This document shows, one piece after another, positions 29,193-40,167 of a stretch of DNA of 64,000 bases. Source of the DNA: Anniella stebbinsi (taxonomy: Eukaryota; Chordata; Lepidosauria; Squamata; Anniellidae); assembly GCA_029215795.1 (NCBI GenBank), contig JARDYH010000002.1, forward strand, positions 9,727,001-9,791,000, in the 5' to 3' direction. Made by a program: the position numbers and the translations under genes. Each line of letters begins with the position of its first letter. Position 1 is the stretch's first letter. The notes beneath the pieces are model-generated. The model was not told where the DNA came from. It did not search any database and was given only the letters and a program-made list of their open reading frames with translations.

Positions 29193-30052
29193 AAGGATGT
29201 GTAGCGTATCGTTAAAATGTCCGATAACAATACAATAAGGATGTTATCGGACATCCGATTAATGATAATGATACAATAGAAAAACCTCCAATAAATATCC
29301 GATCTGATAATTTTCAGCCCAATTATATCGATTATCAGACTCCCATATAAATAAACCTATAACTTTTGTATTTAAAAAGTTAGAGGCTTGAAACTTGGTT
29401 AAAGTACTTATGGGGTATGCCTAAGTATGTGTATGAAATTTGAGATCGATCTCCCCAAACCTCGATTTTATATGAATTTATTAAAGATTGTTTAAGTTCT
29501 GACAGGTCAGAATGACAGCTTGCCATGTGCGTTCATTCAGACCTGTCGAAAAGTTGCAAGATCATTAAAAAATCATATAAAATCGAGGGTTGGAGGGAAC
29601 AATCTCAAATTTCATACACATGTCTAGCACATGTTGCTACACATATGTGCCAAATTTCAGATCAATTCCTCCACCCCTGTATTTTATATGCATTTTTTAA
29701 AGATCATGCAACTTTTGACCTGTCAGAACTTAAACGTTCATTAATAAATTCATATAAAATCGAGGGTTGGAGGGATCAATCTCAAATGTCATAAACATGC
29801 TTAGGCATACCCCATTAGCACTGTGACCAAGTTTCAAGCCTCTAACTTTTTAAATACAAAAGTTATAGGCATTTTTTCTTTAAAAAATTCAGCTCTATAG
29901 GGCACAATGGGGCTGCAAATTAAATATCGGATTTCCAATAATTATCGTGAAGACGATACGATTAACCTACGATATTATCGGAGATGATAATTTTTTTGGT
30001 CCGAAATTCCGATAACGATAAAATACAATATTTTCGGGCATGCACATCCCTA
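29193..30052. mobile_element. AT-rich foldback hAT-like element (860 bp)
   Basis: Ends are TAAGGATGTGTAGC and GCATGCACATCCCTA, close to the family B ends. The flanks are AAAGGAAG (29185-29192) and AAAGGAGG (30053-30060), an 8-bp duplication with one mismatch. The whole body is a long inverted repeat: 'aagttagaggcttgaaactt' at about 29378 against 'aagtttcaagcctctaactt' at about 29832, 'aacctcgattttatatgaat' at about 29459 against 'attcatataaaatcgagggt' at about 29748, and further pairs inside. It is noncoding and inserted in a CR1 copy. Apart from the termini the sequence is unlike family B. Confidence 0.88.
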
Positions 30053-30236
30053 AAAGGAGGTACTTCTTCACACAGCGCAGAATTAAACTATGGAATTCAT
30101 TACCACAAGATGTGGTGATGGTGACTAATTTGATTGGATTTAAACGGGAGTAAAACTAATTCTTGGAGAAGAAGGTTATCAATGGCTATTAGTCCTGATA
30201 GCTTTATACTACAGCATAAACCCAAAGCAAAACCTG

Positions 30237-30355
30237 AGGTGTGCAATAAGAACAAAGGAGGCTGCCTTATGCTGAGATGGAGCATCAACCCATCTGGTTC
30301 AGCATTGCCTATACCTGGGGTGGGGAATCTGTACCCCTCCAGATGTTGTATGACA
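30237..30355. repeat. SINE-like or other repeat fragment
   Basis: 'ggctgccttatgctgagatg' and 'catctggttcagcattgcc' recall a common reptilian repeat phrase, also partly at 31695-31740 ('ccatctagctcagtatttt'). It is followed by 'tggggaatctgtacccctcc', matching the edge of the palindromic repeat at 3476. The class is uncertain. Confidence 0.4.
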
Positions 30356-30665
30356 CTACAGAAGTACTCCTTCACACAGCACATTGTCAAACTATGGAAT
30401 TCACTACCATATGATGCAGTGATGGCCACCAATTTGGATGGCTTTAAAAAGGGGTTGGATAAATTCCCGGAGGAAAAGGCTATCAATGGCAACTAGTCCT
30501 TATGGCTATGTGCTACCTCCAGTATCAGAAGCAGTAAACCTATACCCACCAGTTGCTCGGGAACATGGGTGGGAGGGTGCTAATGCACTCTTTGGCCACT
30601 GTATGAACAGAATGCTGGACTAGATGGGCCCTTGGTCTGATGCAGCATGGCCCTTCTTATGTGCC
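30356..30665 (+). mobile_element. CR1-type LINE 3' end
   Basis: The frame reads QHIVKLWNSLPYDAVMATNL and DGFKKGLDKFPEEKAINGN, then a 3' UTR with 'cagaatgctggactagatgg' and 'cttggtctgatgcagcatgg', ending 'cttcttatgtgcc'. This is the best preserved copy of this CR1 subfamily in the window. It is 5'-truncated. Confidence 0.85.
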
Positions 30666-30826
30666 TAAAACCTTTTCTATTTTAATTTTTTAAAATTAAA
30701 TTCCCCTCCTCCTCCTTCTCTTCCATTTATTGGTCAGTACAACATACTACACAAATTACATGCAATAATACCATTTTAACTGCAGTGATGATATTAAAGA
30801 ATTAGTATTTGCTCATTTCAATTAGT

Positions 30827-30866
<40 letters not shown>

Positions 30867-31269
30867 TAAGCCTCTGTTTTAAGAAAAAGCTTTTCAGTTT
30901 CCACATCTTCTTTTGTACTTTTACGTTTTCAGTGCCCTGGACCTATTACAGAACAGAGAGAAGGTGTTGCCACAATAAAACAAAGCTGCTCAAACACCTT
31001 TGCAAAGAAAACAAAAGAAAGAAATGAAATAAAGATACATCAATATTTCCAGCATGTCTTGCGTTTAGATGGTTGCACTGTTAGGATACTGTTTTCCAAA
31101 GAAGAATGTAAGTTGGGCAATAAAGTATTCGGTTCGCAACAAGAAGACCATTTTGAGTGTTCTAACCTATAACCTATAACCTATAAAGCCTAACACTGCT
31201 CATGATCACAATACCTAACGGAACGCCTCTCCCCACATAAACCTACCTGTACACTATGCTCAAAATCCA
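30666..31269. other. No gene; TA microsatellite
   Basis: A TA repeat lies at about 30831-30861. The rest is AT-rich with no recognised feature. A small ACCTATA triplication lies at about 31166-31186. Confidence 0.5.
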
Positions 31270-31640
31270 ATGTCCTCCTCCAGGTTCCTACTCCAATGGT
31301 GGCTCGGAAGTTGGCAAGAAGGGAGAGGGTCTGCTCAGTGGTGGCCCCAACTACGGAATGATCTCCCCAACAAGGCCCACCTGGCACCTACAGTACATTG
31401 CTGTCTTTTAAGTGCCAGCCCTTTCTCTTTTCCCAGGCATTTAGCAGCATGTGATGAGTTTTAATCGATGCCGGATCTGTTCTTTAGGTTCTTTAGGTTT
31501 GGCTGATAGCTCAAAGGTGTTTTAGACGTTTGTTTTAGACGTTTGTTTTATGATTTTAAAGTTTGTATATCATTTTTGATATTTAAATCTTTTTTAAACC
31601 ACCCAGAGAGCTTCAGCTATAGGGGAGTATAGGTAAAGAA
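31270..31640 (+). mobile_element. L2-type LINE 3' end
   Basis: 'gtctgctcagtggtggcccc' encodes an SVVAPQLRNDLP-type C-terminal phrase. The 3' UTR contains a 'gttttagacgttt' duplication and ends 'accacccagagagcttcagc' and 'ataggggagtata'. This is the sense counterpart of 2471-2865. Confidence 0.7.
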
Positions 31641-32354
31641 GCAGCAGGATCAGTTTCACTCATAGATCTTCTGGCCTAATGCAAAGGAACAGATTTATAG
31701 GAAGCTCTCTTACAGGTCCATCTAGCTCAGTATTTTCTATACCAGGGGGGGAAGAAGGTAGATTTTCATGTTTTGGACTTCATCTCTCATAACCCCCTGC
31801 CAGCATGGCCAGTGGTCAGGAATGTTGGGTAGACCAGGGGCCCCAAACCGCTTTCAGCCCAAGGACAAGCTCTCAGGAGCCACAATCCAGTGGTGAAAAG
31901 GGCCAAAGGCAAAGGGAACAGGACCCAACATATGTTGGCTTACAGCTCTTACTGCCAATACCGAAGCTTTAGGAGAGGCATTTCAACATTTCAGAATGGG
32001 GACAAAACTGCACAAAAGCCGGGAATACACCAAATGATCGATGTTCACAGGAGAAGATATGGCTTTCTGGGGAATCCAAGAGTGCCAGACTGGGACCCCA
32101 GGCCTGAGATTCCACACCCATGATGTAGACAATCCTGAGCTTAATGGGGTCAACGGTCTGTGTCGATAAAAAAAACACCTTTCTATATTCATATATGCAT
32201 TTAGGGATTCCAAGAGCAGCAATGTGGGCCCCATGAGAACTTCCCAGCAGACAATCCTACCTCGGAATCAGATTCTCAAGGGTCAGGCATTGAGGGGATC
32301 TATGGTCTGGGTCACAACGGAAGGCCTGTGGCTCTTTGCAAACAATGTTGGGGC
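31641..32354. other. No gene; repeat scraps
   Basis: 31755-31835 resembles the palindromic 'cagcatggcc' repeat (3476). The rest has no recognised identity. Confidence 0.4.
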
Positions 32355-32554
32355 GAGAAGGCCTGATGGCTAAGTGCTACCTACAATATCAGAGGCAGCA
32401 AGCCTATATACACCAGTTGCTGGGGAACATGGGTAGGAGGGTGCTGTTGCACCATGGCCTGCTGGTTGACAGCTGGCTGGCTACTGTGTGAACAGAATGC
32501 TGGACTAGATAGACCCTTGGTCTGATCCAGCATGGCTCTGCTTATGTTCTTAAG
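32355..32554 (+). mobile_element. CR1-type LINE 3' UTR
   Basis: 'gtgctacctacaatatcaga', 'ccagttgctggggaacatgg', 'aacagaatgctggactagat' and a 'cttatgttcttaag' tail. It is the same subfamily as 30356-30665 and lacks coding sequence. Confidence 0.8.
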
Positions 32555-33640
32555 TGCCATAGCATAGTGGCTATGGCCAGATGAAAGCGTCCTTGGTCCA
32601 CATTTATTTGAGTGTGAAGAAGGCACATGCTCTTCAGGTTGAGCACGATATTTCTTGATTTTTAATCGATTCAGATAAATGACAGCGACCCACAGGATCA
32701 CTCTAAACTCTGTGATTCGATGGCAAGCAAACGGGGAAACCAGTCCCAAGGAGGGGGAAAAAAACACAGAGAAGAGGTCAGACTAAGGTAATTCGTATGT
32801 CAGTTAAATCTTTCTATCCACTTAGGAGGAGATAGAATACACAAAGGGATCAAAGGCCAATATGGACGTTTTTATATAATAATAAAAGGGAAATTTAAAA
32901 AACTGATCCAACAGTTTCATGCCTCAGCTACCCCAGCTTTCTGGATTAGTCTGAAGGCTGGGGTAGAACTAGTAACTGGAACATGGATATTATCTGGCCA
33001 GAAAATCTTTTCCCATTACCTTGCCGCAGTTATGGCTGATGCAGCTTTGCAGCAGCATTGGTAGCTCTCATGGCCATAGGTGTGCGCAGCTCATTTCATC
33101 AGTGTGTGCCCCTTAAAGGCCCCAATTGGAGCAGGGGAGGAGAAAGAGCGGTTTCTCACTCCCCCACTGCAGTAGAGAAGTTGAGGGGCTGTGGAGGTGA
33201 GATGTAGGGATGGCAGCCAGGGTGTCTGTGCAAAGCAGAGGGAGCGAGGGATGCCACCTCCTCAAGTCTGCTTCTTCTGCCTCCCGTTCTGTGCCACCTT
33301 CTTTATTCATGGCAGCCACCCCTGAGCTCTGCAACCTGGGCAAATCCGTGGAGAGGGCGGGCGGGCGGGCGGGCAGGCAGGCAGGCAGGCAGAAGTTCCA
33401 AGTGCTTAGTGCTCCTCAAGAGGGAGGGGGAGCCCAGAAAAGAATGCAGGTCCAGCCCAAGGCAGGTTGCTGCCTGAAGTGGAAATCCACCGCGCCTCTC
33501 TCCCTCCCTCGGCCATGCAATCCCCTGCCTCCTCCCCTCAGGCGCCCTGCCTTCCGAATCTGCACTGCATGCATCCTGAGCAGAAAGAATTTACAGAGAG
33601 AGGCAGCATGCTGGCGATGTGGGTGTGGGTGTCCTCACTA
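32555..33640. other. No gene; GGGC/GGCA microsatellite
   Basis: A tetranucleotide repeat lies at 33357-33393 (GGGC then GGCA units). No protein-like frame or named repeat in the rest. Confidence 0.45.
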
Positions 33641-35740
33641 AGGAAAATTATTATGATTATTATGATTATGATTATTATTAATTTATAACCCGCCTCTCCC
33701 TCCGGATCGAGGCGGGGAACAACAACAATATAAAACACAAGAATCACAAACAGTTAAAATTTAAAAAACAAGAAAAAATACATCATTAAAAACATCTTAA
33801 AATTCATCTGGATAGGCCTGCCAGAAGAGGGCAGTCTTCATGACTCTCTTAAACTCATGAAGACTGCTAATTTGTCTAATCTCCTCCGGCAGACCATTCC
33901 ATAGTCTGGGAGCGATGGAAGAGAAGGTCCTCTGGGTAACACTCGTCAGCCTAGGTCTGGCTGACTTGAGTAAGTTCTTCCCAGAGGGCCTAAGTGTGCA
34001 GGGCGAATTATACGGGAGAAGGCGATCCCGCAGGTACCCAGGACCCAAACCATGTAGGGCTTTAAAGGTAATAACCAACACTTTATACTTCGCCTGGAAA
34101 CTGATTGGCAGCCAATGAAGCAATTTTAAAACTGGTGTAATGTGGTCACCCCTAGGTGTACTGGTGACCAACCTGGCTGCCATATTTTGAACAAGTTGAA
34201 GTTTCCGGACTAGGCACAAAGGTAGCCCTATGTACAGTGCATTGCAGAAGTCGAGCCTTGAAGTTACCAGCGTGAGCACTACCATCTTTAGGTCTTCCAA
34301 CTCTAGGAAGGGGCACAGCTGGCGTATCAGCCGAAGCTGATAGTAGGCACTCCTGGCCGTCGCATCAATCTGAGCTGTCATTTGGTGCGACGGATCCAGG
34401 AGAACTCCCAAGCTGCGAACACAATCTTTCAGGGGGGGGGTGTAACCCCATCCAGAACTGGTTGACACACCTCCAAACCCAGGTTGGGGCCTTTGACAGC
34501 GAGCACCTCCGTCTTGTCTGGATTCAGCTTCAGTTTGTTTTTCCTCATCCAGCCCATTACCGCCTCCAAGCATTCATTCAGAGGAGACACACTATCCTTA
34601 GCTGACGATGTTGTCGAAGGCATAGAGAAATATATTTGGGTGTCATCAGCATACTGATAGCACCCCGCCACATGCCTCCGGATGATCTCTCCCAACAGTT
34701 TCATGTATATGTTAAACAGCATTGGGGATAGGATGGCACCTTGTGGTACACCACATAGCTGCTCCTTCTCTGAAGAGCAACTATCCCCAAGCATCACCAT
34801 CTGGAACCTGCCCGAGAGGTAGGACCAGAACCACTGAAGCACAGTGCCCCCGATTCCCAATTCCCCCAGGCGCTCCAGAAGGATACCATGGTCGATGGTA
34901 TCGAAAACCGCTGAGAGGTCCAGGAGTACCAGCAGGGACACACTCCCCCTGTCAATACTGAGGCGTAGATCATCCACTAAGGCGACCAAAGTGGTCTCAA
35001 CTCCGTATCCTGCTCTGAAGCCGGTTTGAAATGGGTCTAGAAAATCAGTGTCATCCAAGACTGCCTGGAGTTGAAAGGCAACCGCTCTCTCGATCACCTT
35101 GCCCAAAAATGGGAGATTTGATACTGGCCTGTAGTTATTAAGGTCCAGGGGATCCAGGGAGGGCTTTTTTAGGAGCGGCCTTACCACAGCGTCTTTTAAA
35201 CATGATGGAAAACTCCCCTCCCTGAGAGATGCATTAATTATATGTTATAGATATGATCTAACTGCATCTCCTCCCTGGACAACCAGCCAAGAAGGACAGG
35301 GATCGGGAGGGCAAGTCGTCCTCCTCACACATCCAAGTACCTTGTTCACATCCTCGGTACTCACCAACTGAAACTGATCAAGTGTAATCCTACTCGCAGA
35401 GTCGCTGGACACTCCACTGTCAGCCTCTGCTATAACAATGGCATCTAAGTCGGCTCTTATCCGAGAGATTTTATCTGAGAAATGATCGTTAAAGGCATCA
35501 CAGCGAACTGCCAAAGGCTCTAAAATCGGATTCAGGGGAGAAGGAGCCTGAGGTAGACCCCTCACCACTCTGAACAGTTCTGCTGGACGTGAATTTGCAG
35601 ACGCAATGCGCGCAGAGAAGAAAGCTTTCTTTGCTGTATGTATTGCCACCCCATAGGAACGAAGATGTTCTCTATGTCGTGTCTTGTTGGATATAAGTCG
35701 AGTTTTCCGCCATCGGCGCTCCAGTCAATAAAGTAAGCCA
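33641..35740 (-). mobile_element. L2-type LINE, minus strand, 5'-truncated (2.1 kb)
   Basis: On the minus strand, in order: linker, reverse transcriptase with intact YADD, C-terminal region, and a 3' UTR ('cgcctctccctccggatcg' in antisense at 33691-33709) with an ATT-type tail at 33648-33680. It is truncated at about 35740, 5' of the palm. It is the longest relative of the truncated copies at 6084, 26511, 40168 and 63170. Confidence 0.9.
33797..35649 (-). pseudogene. L2-type LINE reverse transcriptase, frameshifted
   Basis: Three minus-strand frames. 35649-35245 is the linker (FFSARIASANSRPAELFRVV). 35187-34429 is the palm: [58 protein letters not shown] (motif A), [20 protein letters not shown] (motif B) and [14 protein letters not shown] (motif C, both Asp present). 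34573-33797 is the C-terminal region, overlapping the palm frame in another register; the shift lies near the G-run at about 34430-34440. No endonuclease domain remains. The catalytic residues survive, but truncation and frameshift mean no functional protein. Confidence 0.9.
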
Positions 35741-36409
35741 GGTGGTCGGAAGGGTCAGGAGGCAAGGCAAGGCGCCTGCTTCGTTCCTTGAAAGGCCAGC
35801 CCCAGAAAGTGTGCCAATTGGAGCAGCGGGGGGCGGAAGAAAACGGAGCCCCTAAAGATAGTAGAGTGTGCCTAGGCACATTGGGCACACCCTTTGTGCA
35901 CACCTATGCCCATCGGTTGGAAGGACATGTTCTCATGACTCCACATGTGACCCACTTGTGTGATGCAAGGACTAGGATGGGTAGATGCCAGCGCAGCTGC
36001 TGTATTGGGGGCTCTGGCTAGATTCTCATGCCATGATATAATTTACTGGAAGCTTATGACCTCATGAAGGGGTATTTTTTTCATACTGGCTTGTTGTAAA
36101 ATAGATCGTTAGAAATATGTATGATTAAGTTTTCCATATGAATTGGGTTACTAGACTCATCCCATCTCTGGAATAACAGAATAGGTCATACATATACTAT
36201 GATTATAGCCCTTGATTGTAGATTTTGATTCTTCCATTTCACAAATACAGATCTTTGCAAAAGTTTTGCCTGTTGTTGCAGATGAAATGCTCATGTGCAA
36301 TACTTTTGTAATGTTCTCGATCATGAATCAATAAATACATACATACTTTCTTCTATATATACTTCCCTGGATTTGATTTCACCTCAATCCTGTTCCCAGC
36401 ATAATGGGA
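35741..36409. other. No recognised feature
   Basis: No coding frame or repeat that I can name. Confidence 0.35.
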
Positions 36410-36780
36410 CTGCAGATGTTTGAGAATTTCATTTTTGCTCACAAAACATGCAAGCATGTCTTGATCGAAGCCCCAACTGCAATCATGAGTACTTATCTGC
36501 CAAAAATGTTCGCAAATTGTCTCACGCATGCTCACGTTCAATTTATGCAAATTTCCCAGTTTGATTTTGTGCAAATTTCCTAATCGGCGCAAATTTCATC
36601 CTGCAAAGAAAAAGCGCCACTTTAGTCGATGGAGGAAAGTTGTAGAAATTAGGAAAGTTTCACAAATTTCATGATTGATCACTGCTCAATTTGCACAATT
36701 TTCACATTCCTGCAGAGCGAGCAGTGATTGCAAACCCATATAGAAATCGGCCACGAGTCAGGATAGCTCAAGGACAGTCA
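36410..36780. repeat. AT-rich dispersed repeat E
   Basis: It aligns by eye with 52877-53228: 'ctgccaaaaatgttcgcaaa', 'tttcccagtttgattttgtg', 'ggaggaaagttgtagaaatt' and 'ttgatcactgctcaatttgc' occur in the same order there. Internal inverted GCAAATTT/AAATTTGC words suggest a foldback element. The better copy starts TAGAGATGCATGAG, reminiscent of a hAT end, but no duplication was found. Confidence 0.55.
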
Positions 36781-36929
36781 AAGAAAGACAAGTTTGAAGG
36801 GGTATGGATGAAATTTATTGAATTTGTAAATCCGTTACAGCATAGGTGCATGTGTCCATCGGCATGTACAGGGCACTGGAGAGCGTAGATCTAAGGAAGC
36901 AAGACTCCCTTAAAACATGTCTGAAATAA

Positions 36930-38590
36930 AAGCCCTATGAGAAGAAACTGAAAGAACTCTGCATTAGGGGTGTGCACGGACCCCCCGGATCGGATCGGGA
37001 CCCGGATCGGGACCTCCAATTTTGTCCCGGACCAGTTCGGACAAAATCGGAGGCCCCCCGGACCGGATCGAGTCCGATCCCAACCCAAAAATCGTACATT
37101 TTTGGATCGGCCGCCATTTTTTTCCCCATAGACTTGCATTGCAATGCAAGTCTATGAGGAAAAAATGGCGGCGGGTGGGTAAGGGGGGGCCTAACTCCCT
37201 CCCCCCCGGGGCCGTCCGCTGTGGACGGCCCCGGCAGGTAAACCCCCTCCCCCGCGCTCCCTACCCCCCCTGGGGCCGCCCGCTTCCATCCGCTGGCGCC
37301 CGCGGGCACCAGCGGATAGAAGCGGATGGCTCCGGGGGGGGGGGTAAGCCCCCTTCCCCGCCACTGCTTACCTTCTCGGCCCGTCCGGCGCCGGCGGCTA
37401 CTACCAGCGGGCTCCGCGGCCTACTCTCGAGTAGCGCGCCGGGTGATGACATCACCCGGCGCGCCATCCTAGAGCAGGCCGCGGAGCCTGCTGGGAGTAG
37501 TAGGCGCCGGCGCCGGACGGGAGCCGCCGGGCCGGAAAGGTAAGGGCCCCCCTCCCCCCTCCCCCTGCCCCCTCCTCCCCTCCACGCACCCCCTCCTTAC
37601 CTTTCCGGCCCGGCGGCTCCCGTCCGGCGCCGGCGCCTACTACTTCCAGCAGGCTCCGCGGCCTGCTCTAGAGTAGCGCGCCGGGTGATGACATCACCCG
37701 GCGCGCCATCCTAGAGCAGGCCGCGGAGCCTGCTGGGAGTAGTAGGCGCCGGCGCCGGACGGGAGCCGCCGGGCCGGAAAGGTAAGGGCCCCCCTCCCCC
37801 CTCCCCCCGCCCCCTCCTCCCCTCAACGCACCCCCTCCTTACCTTTCCAGCCCGGCGGCTCCCGTCCGGCGCCGGCACCTACTACTTCCAGCAGGCTCCG
37901 CGGCCTGCTCTAGAGTAGCGCGCCGGGTGATGACATCACCCGGCGCGCCATCCTAGAGCAGGCCGCGGAGCCTGCTGGGAGTAGTAGGCGCCGGCGCCGG
38001 ACAGGAGCCACCGGGCCGAGAAGGTAAGTGCCCCCCTCCTCCCCCCCCCCGCTGTCCACTTTCATCGGCGGGCGCCCGCTGGCGCCCGCCAATGGAAGCG
38101 GCGGTGGGCGCCAGTGGGCGCCCGCCGATCCGCCGATCCGCCGAACCGGTTCGGAGCTTTTTCGGACCGGTTCGGATTGGATCGGCCGATCCAGCTGCGG
38201 GATCGGAAATCGGATAATTTATCCGATTTCCCACTGGACCGGACTCGGATCGTGGATCGGGTCCGATCCAGTGCACATCCCTACTCTGCATGTTTAGCCT
38301 TGAGAAGAGAAGACTGAGGGGAGACAGGATAGCACTCTTCAAATACTTGAAAGGTTGTCAGACATAGGAGGGCCAGGATAATGGGCTCTAACTACAGGAA
38401 GCCAGATTCTGGATGGACATCAGGATAAACTTCCTGACTGTTAGCACAGTACAGCAATGGAACCAGTGACCTAGGGAGGTCGTGGGCTCTCCTACACTCA
38501 AGGCATTCAAGAGGCAGCTGGACAACCATCTTTCAGGTATGCTTTCAGGTGGATTCCTGCATTGAGCAGGGGGTTGGACTCTCCTCTTCT
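36930..38590 (+). mobile_element. CR1-type LINE, split by a family B element
   Basis: 36930-36964 and 38292-38590 form one copy of the CR1 subfamily at 16625-17155 ([20 protein letters not shown] across the insertion, then 'ctggatggacatcaggataa' and 'aagaggcagctggacaacc'). The tail region has decayed into CTCTT-type repeats after 38580. Confidence 0.85.
36965..38283. mobile_element. Family B GC-rich hAT-like element, three-unit copy
   Basis: 1,319 bp with ends TAGGGGTGTGCAC and GTGCACATCCCTA. A perfect 8-bp duplication CTCTGCAT lies at 36957-36964 and 38284-38291. The 30-bp palindrome is at 37127-37156. Three palindromic units have centres starting at 37441, 37683 and 37925, spaced exactly 242 bp. 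It has the same orientation and nearly the same ends as 26587-28411, so the size difference is mainly unit number. No coding capacity. Confidence 0.95.
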
Positions 38591-39009
38591 CTTCTCTTGT
38601 CTTCTCTTCCATTCTAAGATGACATTCAGAGAATCCTAGCAATCTGAACCACTACCCTAGATGGGATTCCACCTAGTCTCCCTTTAAAGAAAATACTACT
38701 CTACATCTAATAGGCATCTGCCACTGCTAAGGCCTATTTGACCTTGTTCAGATGACATGCTAAGCCATGGAAGTTAAGCATTTTGACTTAACATTATGGC
38801 TTAGCATGTCCTGTGAACTATTCCTAACCATGGTGGCTACATAACATGCTCACTAACCATTTGCTGCAAAAGGATTAGTAGCCTAATCATGGCTTTGCAT
38901 GTTGTCTGAACAGGGCCCTAACTCAACGGCTCACAGGAGTAGGCACTTCTGATGACTTTGGACTCTTTCTTTCCAGACTGGTAATGAATTCTTCAATTAG
39001 TATACAGTA

Positions 39010-39054
<45 letters not shown>

Positions 39055-40167
39055 GTCACAACTTTAATTTCCTGCAATGCCCCAGAGGTAGCATCACTCT
39101 GGGGGCATTGTGGGTAGTTAATATGGTGTCCTCCAGTGAGGAGCTGGGACTTGCCATTTAAATTTCTCACACTACTTCAGTGGCATCATGGGAAATTAAA
39201 ATGGTGCCTCCCATTCAACCCAGCTCCCACCACTAGCCAGTGCCTTTCTGCCTATCACTGCTGCCATCTCTGTGGAAGGGGGGTAATTATGTGGGAGGGT
39301 GCACCAGAGGGCACCTGGCCATGGGCCTCTTCATATCTGGATCCAGCCAAGTTGGAAAAGTTCAAAGTGAGTCAGGTCTGCTGAATAAAGGAAAGAACCA
39401 CTGGTCTATCTTTTCAGGTTTAACTCTTGTGCTTTCTCTGATTAGACTGGATGGATCTTTATCTCCTGCGAAACACCGTGGAAGATTGCTCCCTTGACGT
39501 TTTGCTCCTTGCAATAACAACATTGCGGAAGACGGTCAACTTGGAAATAAATATTGACCATGCACGCTTCCGCGATAAGGCACTAAGTTAGGCAACCTGA
39601 TTGCTTTTAGTAATGTTGACATTATAAATCTCTAGATAGGGTAGATTAAATGGACTGATCAATAGATATCCGTTGTGACAGCCGGCTTGTGCTAAGATGA
39701 GAACTAGCCAAGAGCAGTGGAGGAAAACTTTCAGAGTACGCATGGAACTGAACTCTCTACATTGTGTTCATTATCGAAGGGGAATAAGAAAGAAACGTTT
39801 CATTAGTAAATGTGTAAATGTCTAGGATGATCTACGCTTGAGTATTGACAAGGGGAGTGAGTCCCTGTTGGTACTTCTGGATCTCTCAGGTGGCCATTTC
39901 CTGTGACTTTTCCATGGATCCATTTAGGAGAGCCAGTAAGAGTTGTAAGCAAGAACTCTGTATCACTTCTTTCTTCAGTGGATTCATCTCGGAGCCAGAC
40001 TGGTGTATCCTCTTAAGGCCTGGGCACCCCTGTTTTCAGCCCTTTTTCACCCTCCATCCCTCTCTACTTCTCTAAACAGCTCAGGGGGGCTGGTGGCATT
40101 GGTGCAATCGCTCACCATGATTTGGAAGTCCAAAAATATAGGAAGTTCTGTTGATCCATATCAACAA
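38591..40167. other. No gene; GT/GA microsatellite
   Basis: A GT repeat then GA repeat lie at about 39009-39055. 'gcaatgccccagaggtagca' and 'ggcattgtgggtagttaata' (39072-39125) form a weak inverted pair. No other feature is recognised. Confidence 0.45.

Larger units (their letters stand above)
26340..30235 (+). mobile_element. CR1-type LINE split by L2 and hAT insertions
   Basis: One CR1 C-terminal/3' region can be followed through three pieces. 26340-26462 encodes a [23 protein letters not shown] passage. 29076-29192 encodes the EKVDRETFFSLSHNTRTHWA-type passage. 30053-30235 encodes RRYFFTQRRIKLWNSLPQDVVMVTNLIG-like sequence with frame damage. Between pieces 1 and 2 lies an antisense L2 (about 26511-29075) carrying a family B element. 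Between pieces 2 and 3 lies the foldback hAT at 29193-30052. The order of pieces matches the uninterrupted 5930-6083 and 30356-30665 relatives. Confidence 0.75.

Noticed and set aside
33641..35740. Endogenous retrovirus
   Set aside because: No LTRs, gag, protease or integrase. The YADD motif with L2-type flanking motifs and a microsatellite tail indicate a non-LTR LINE.
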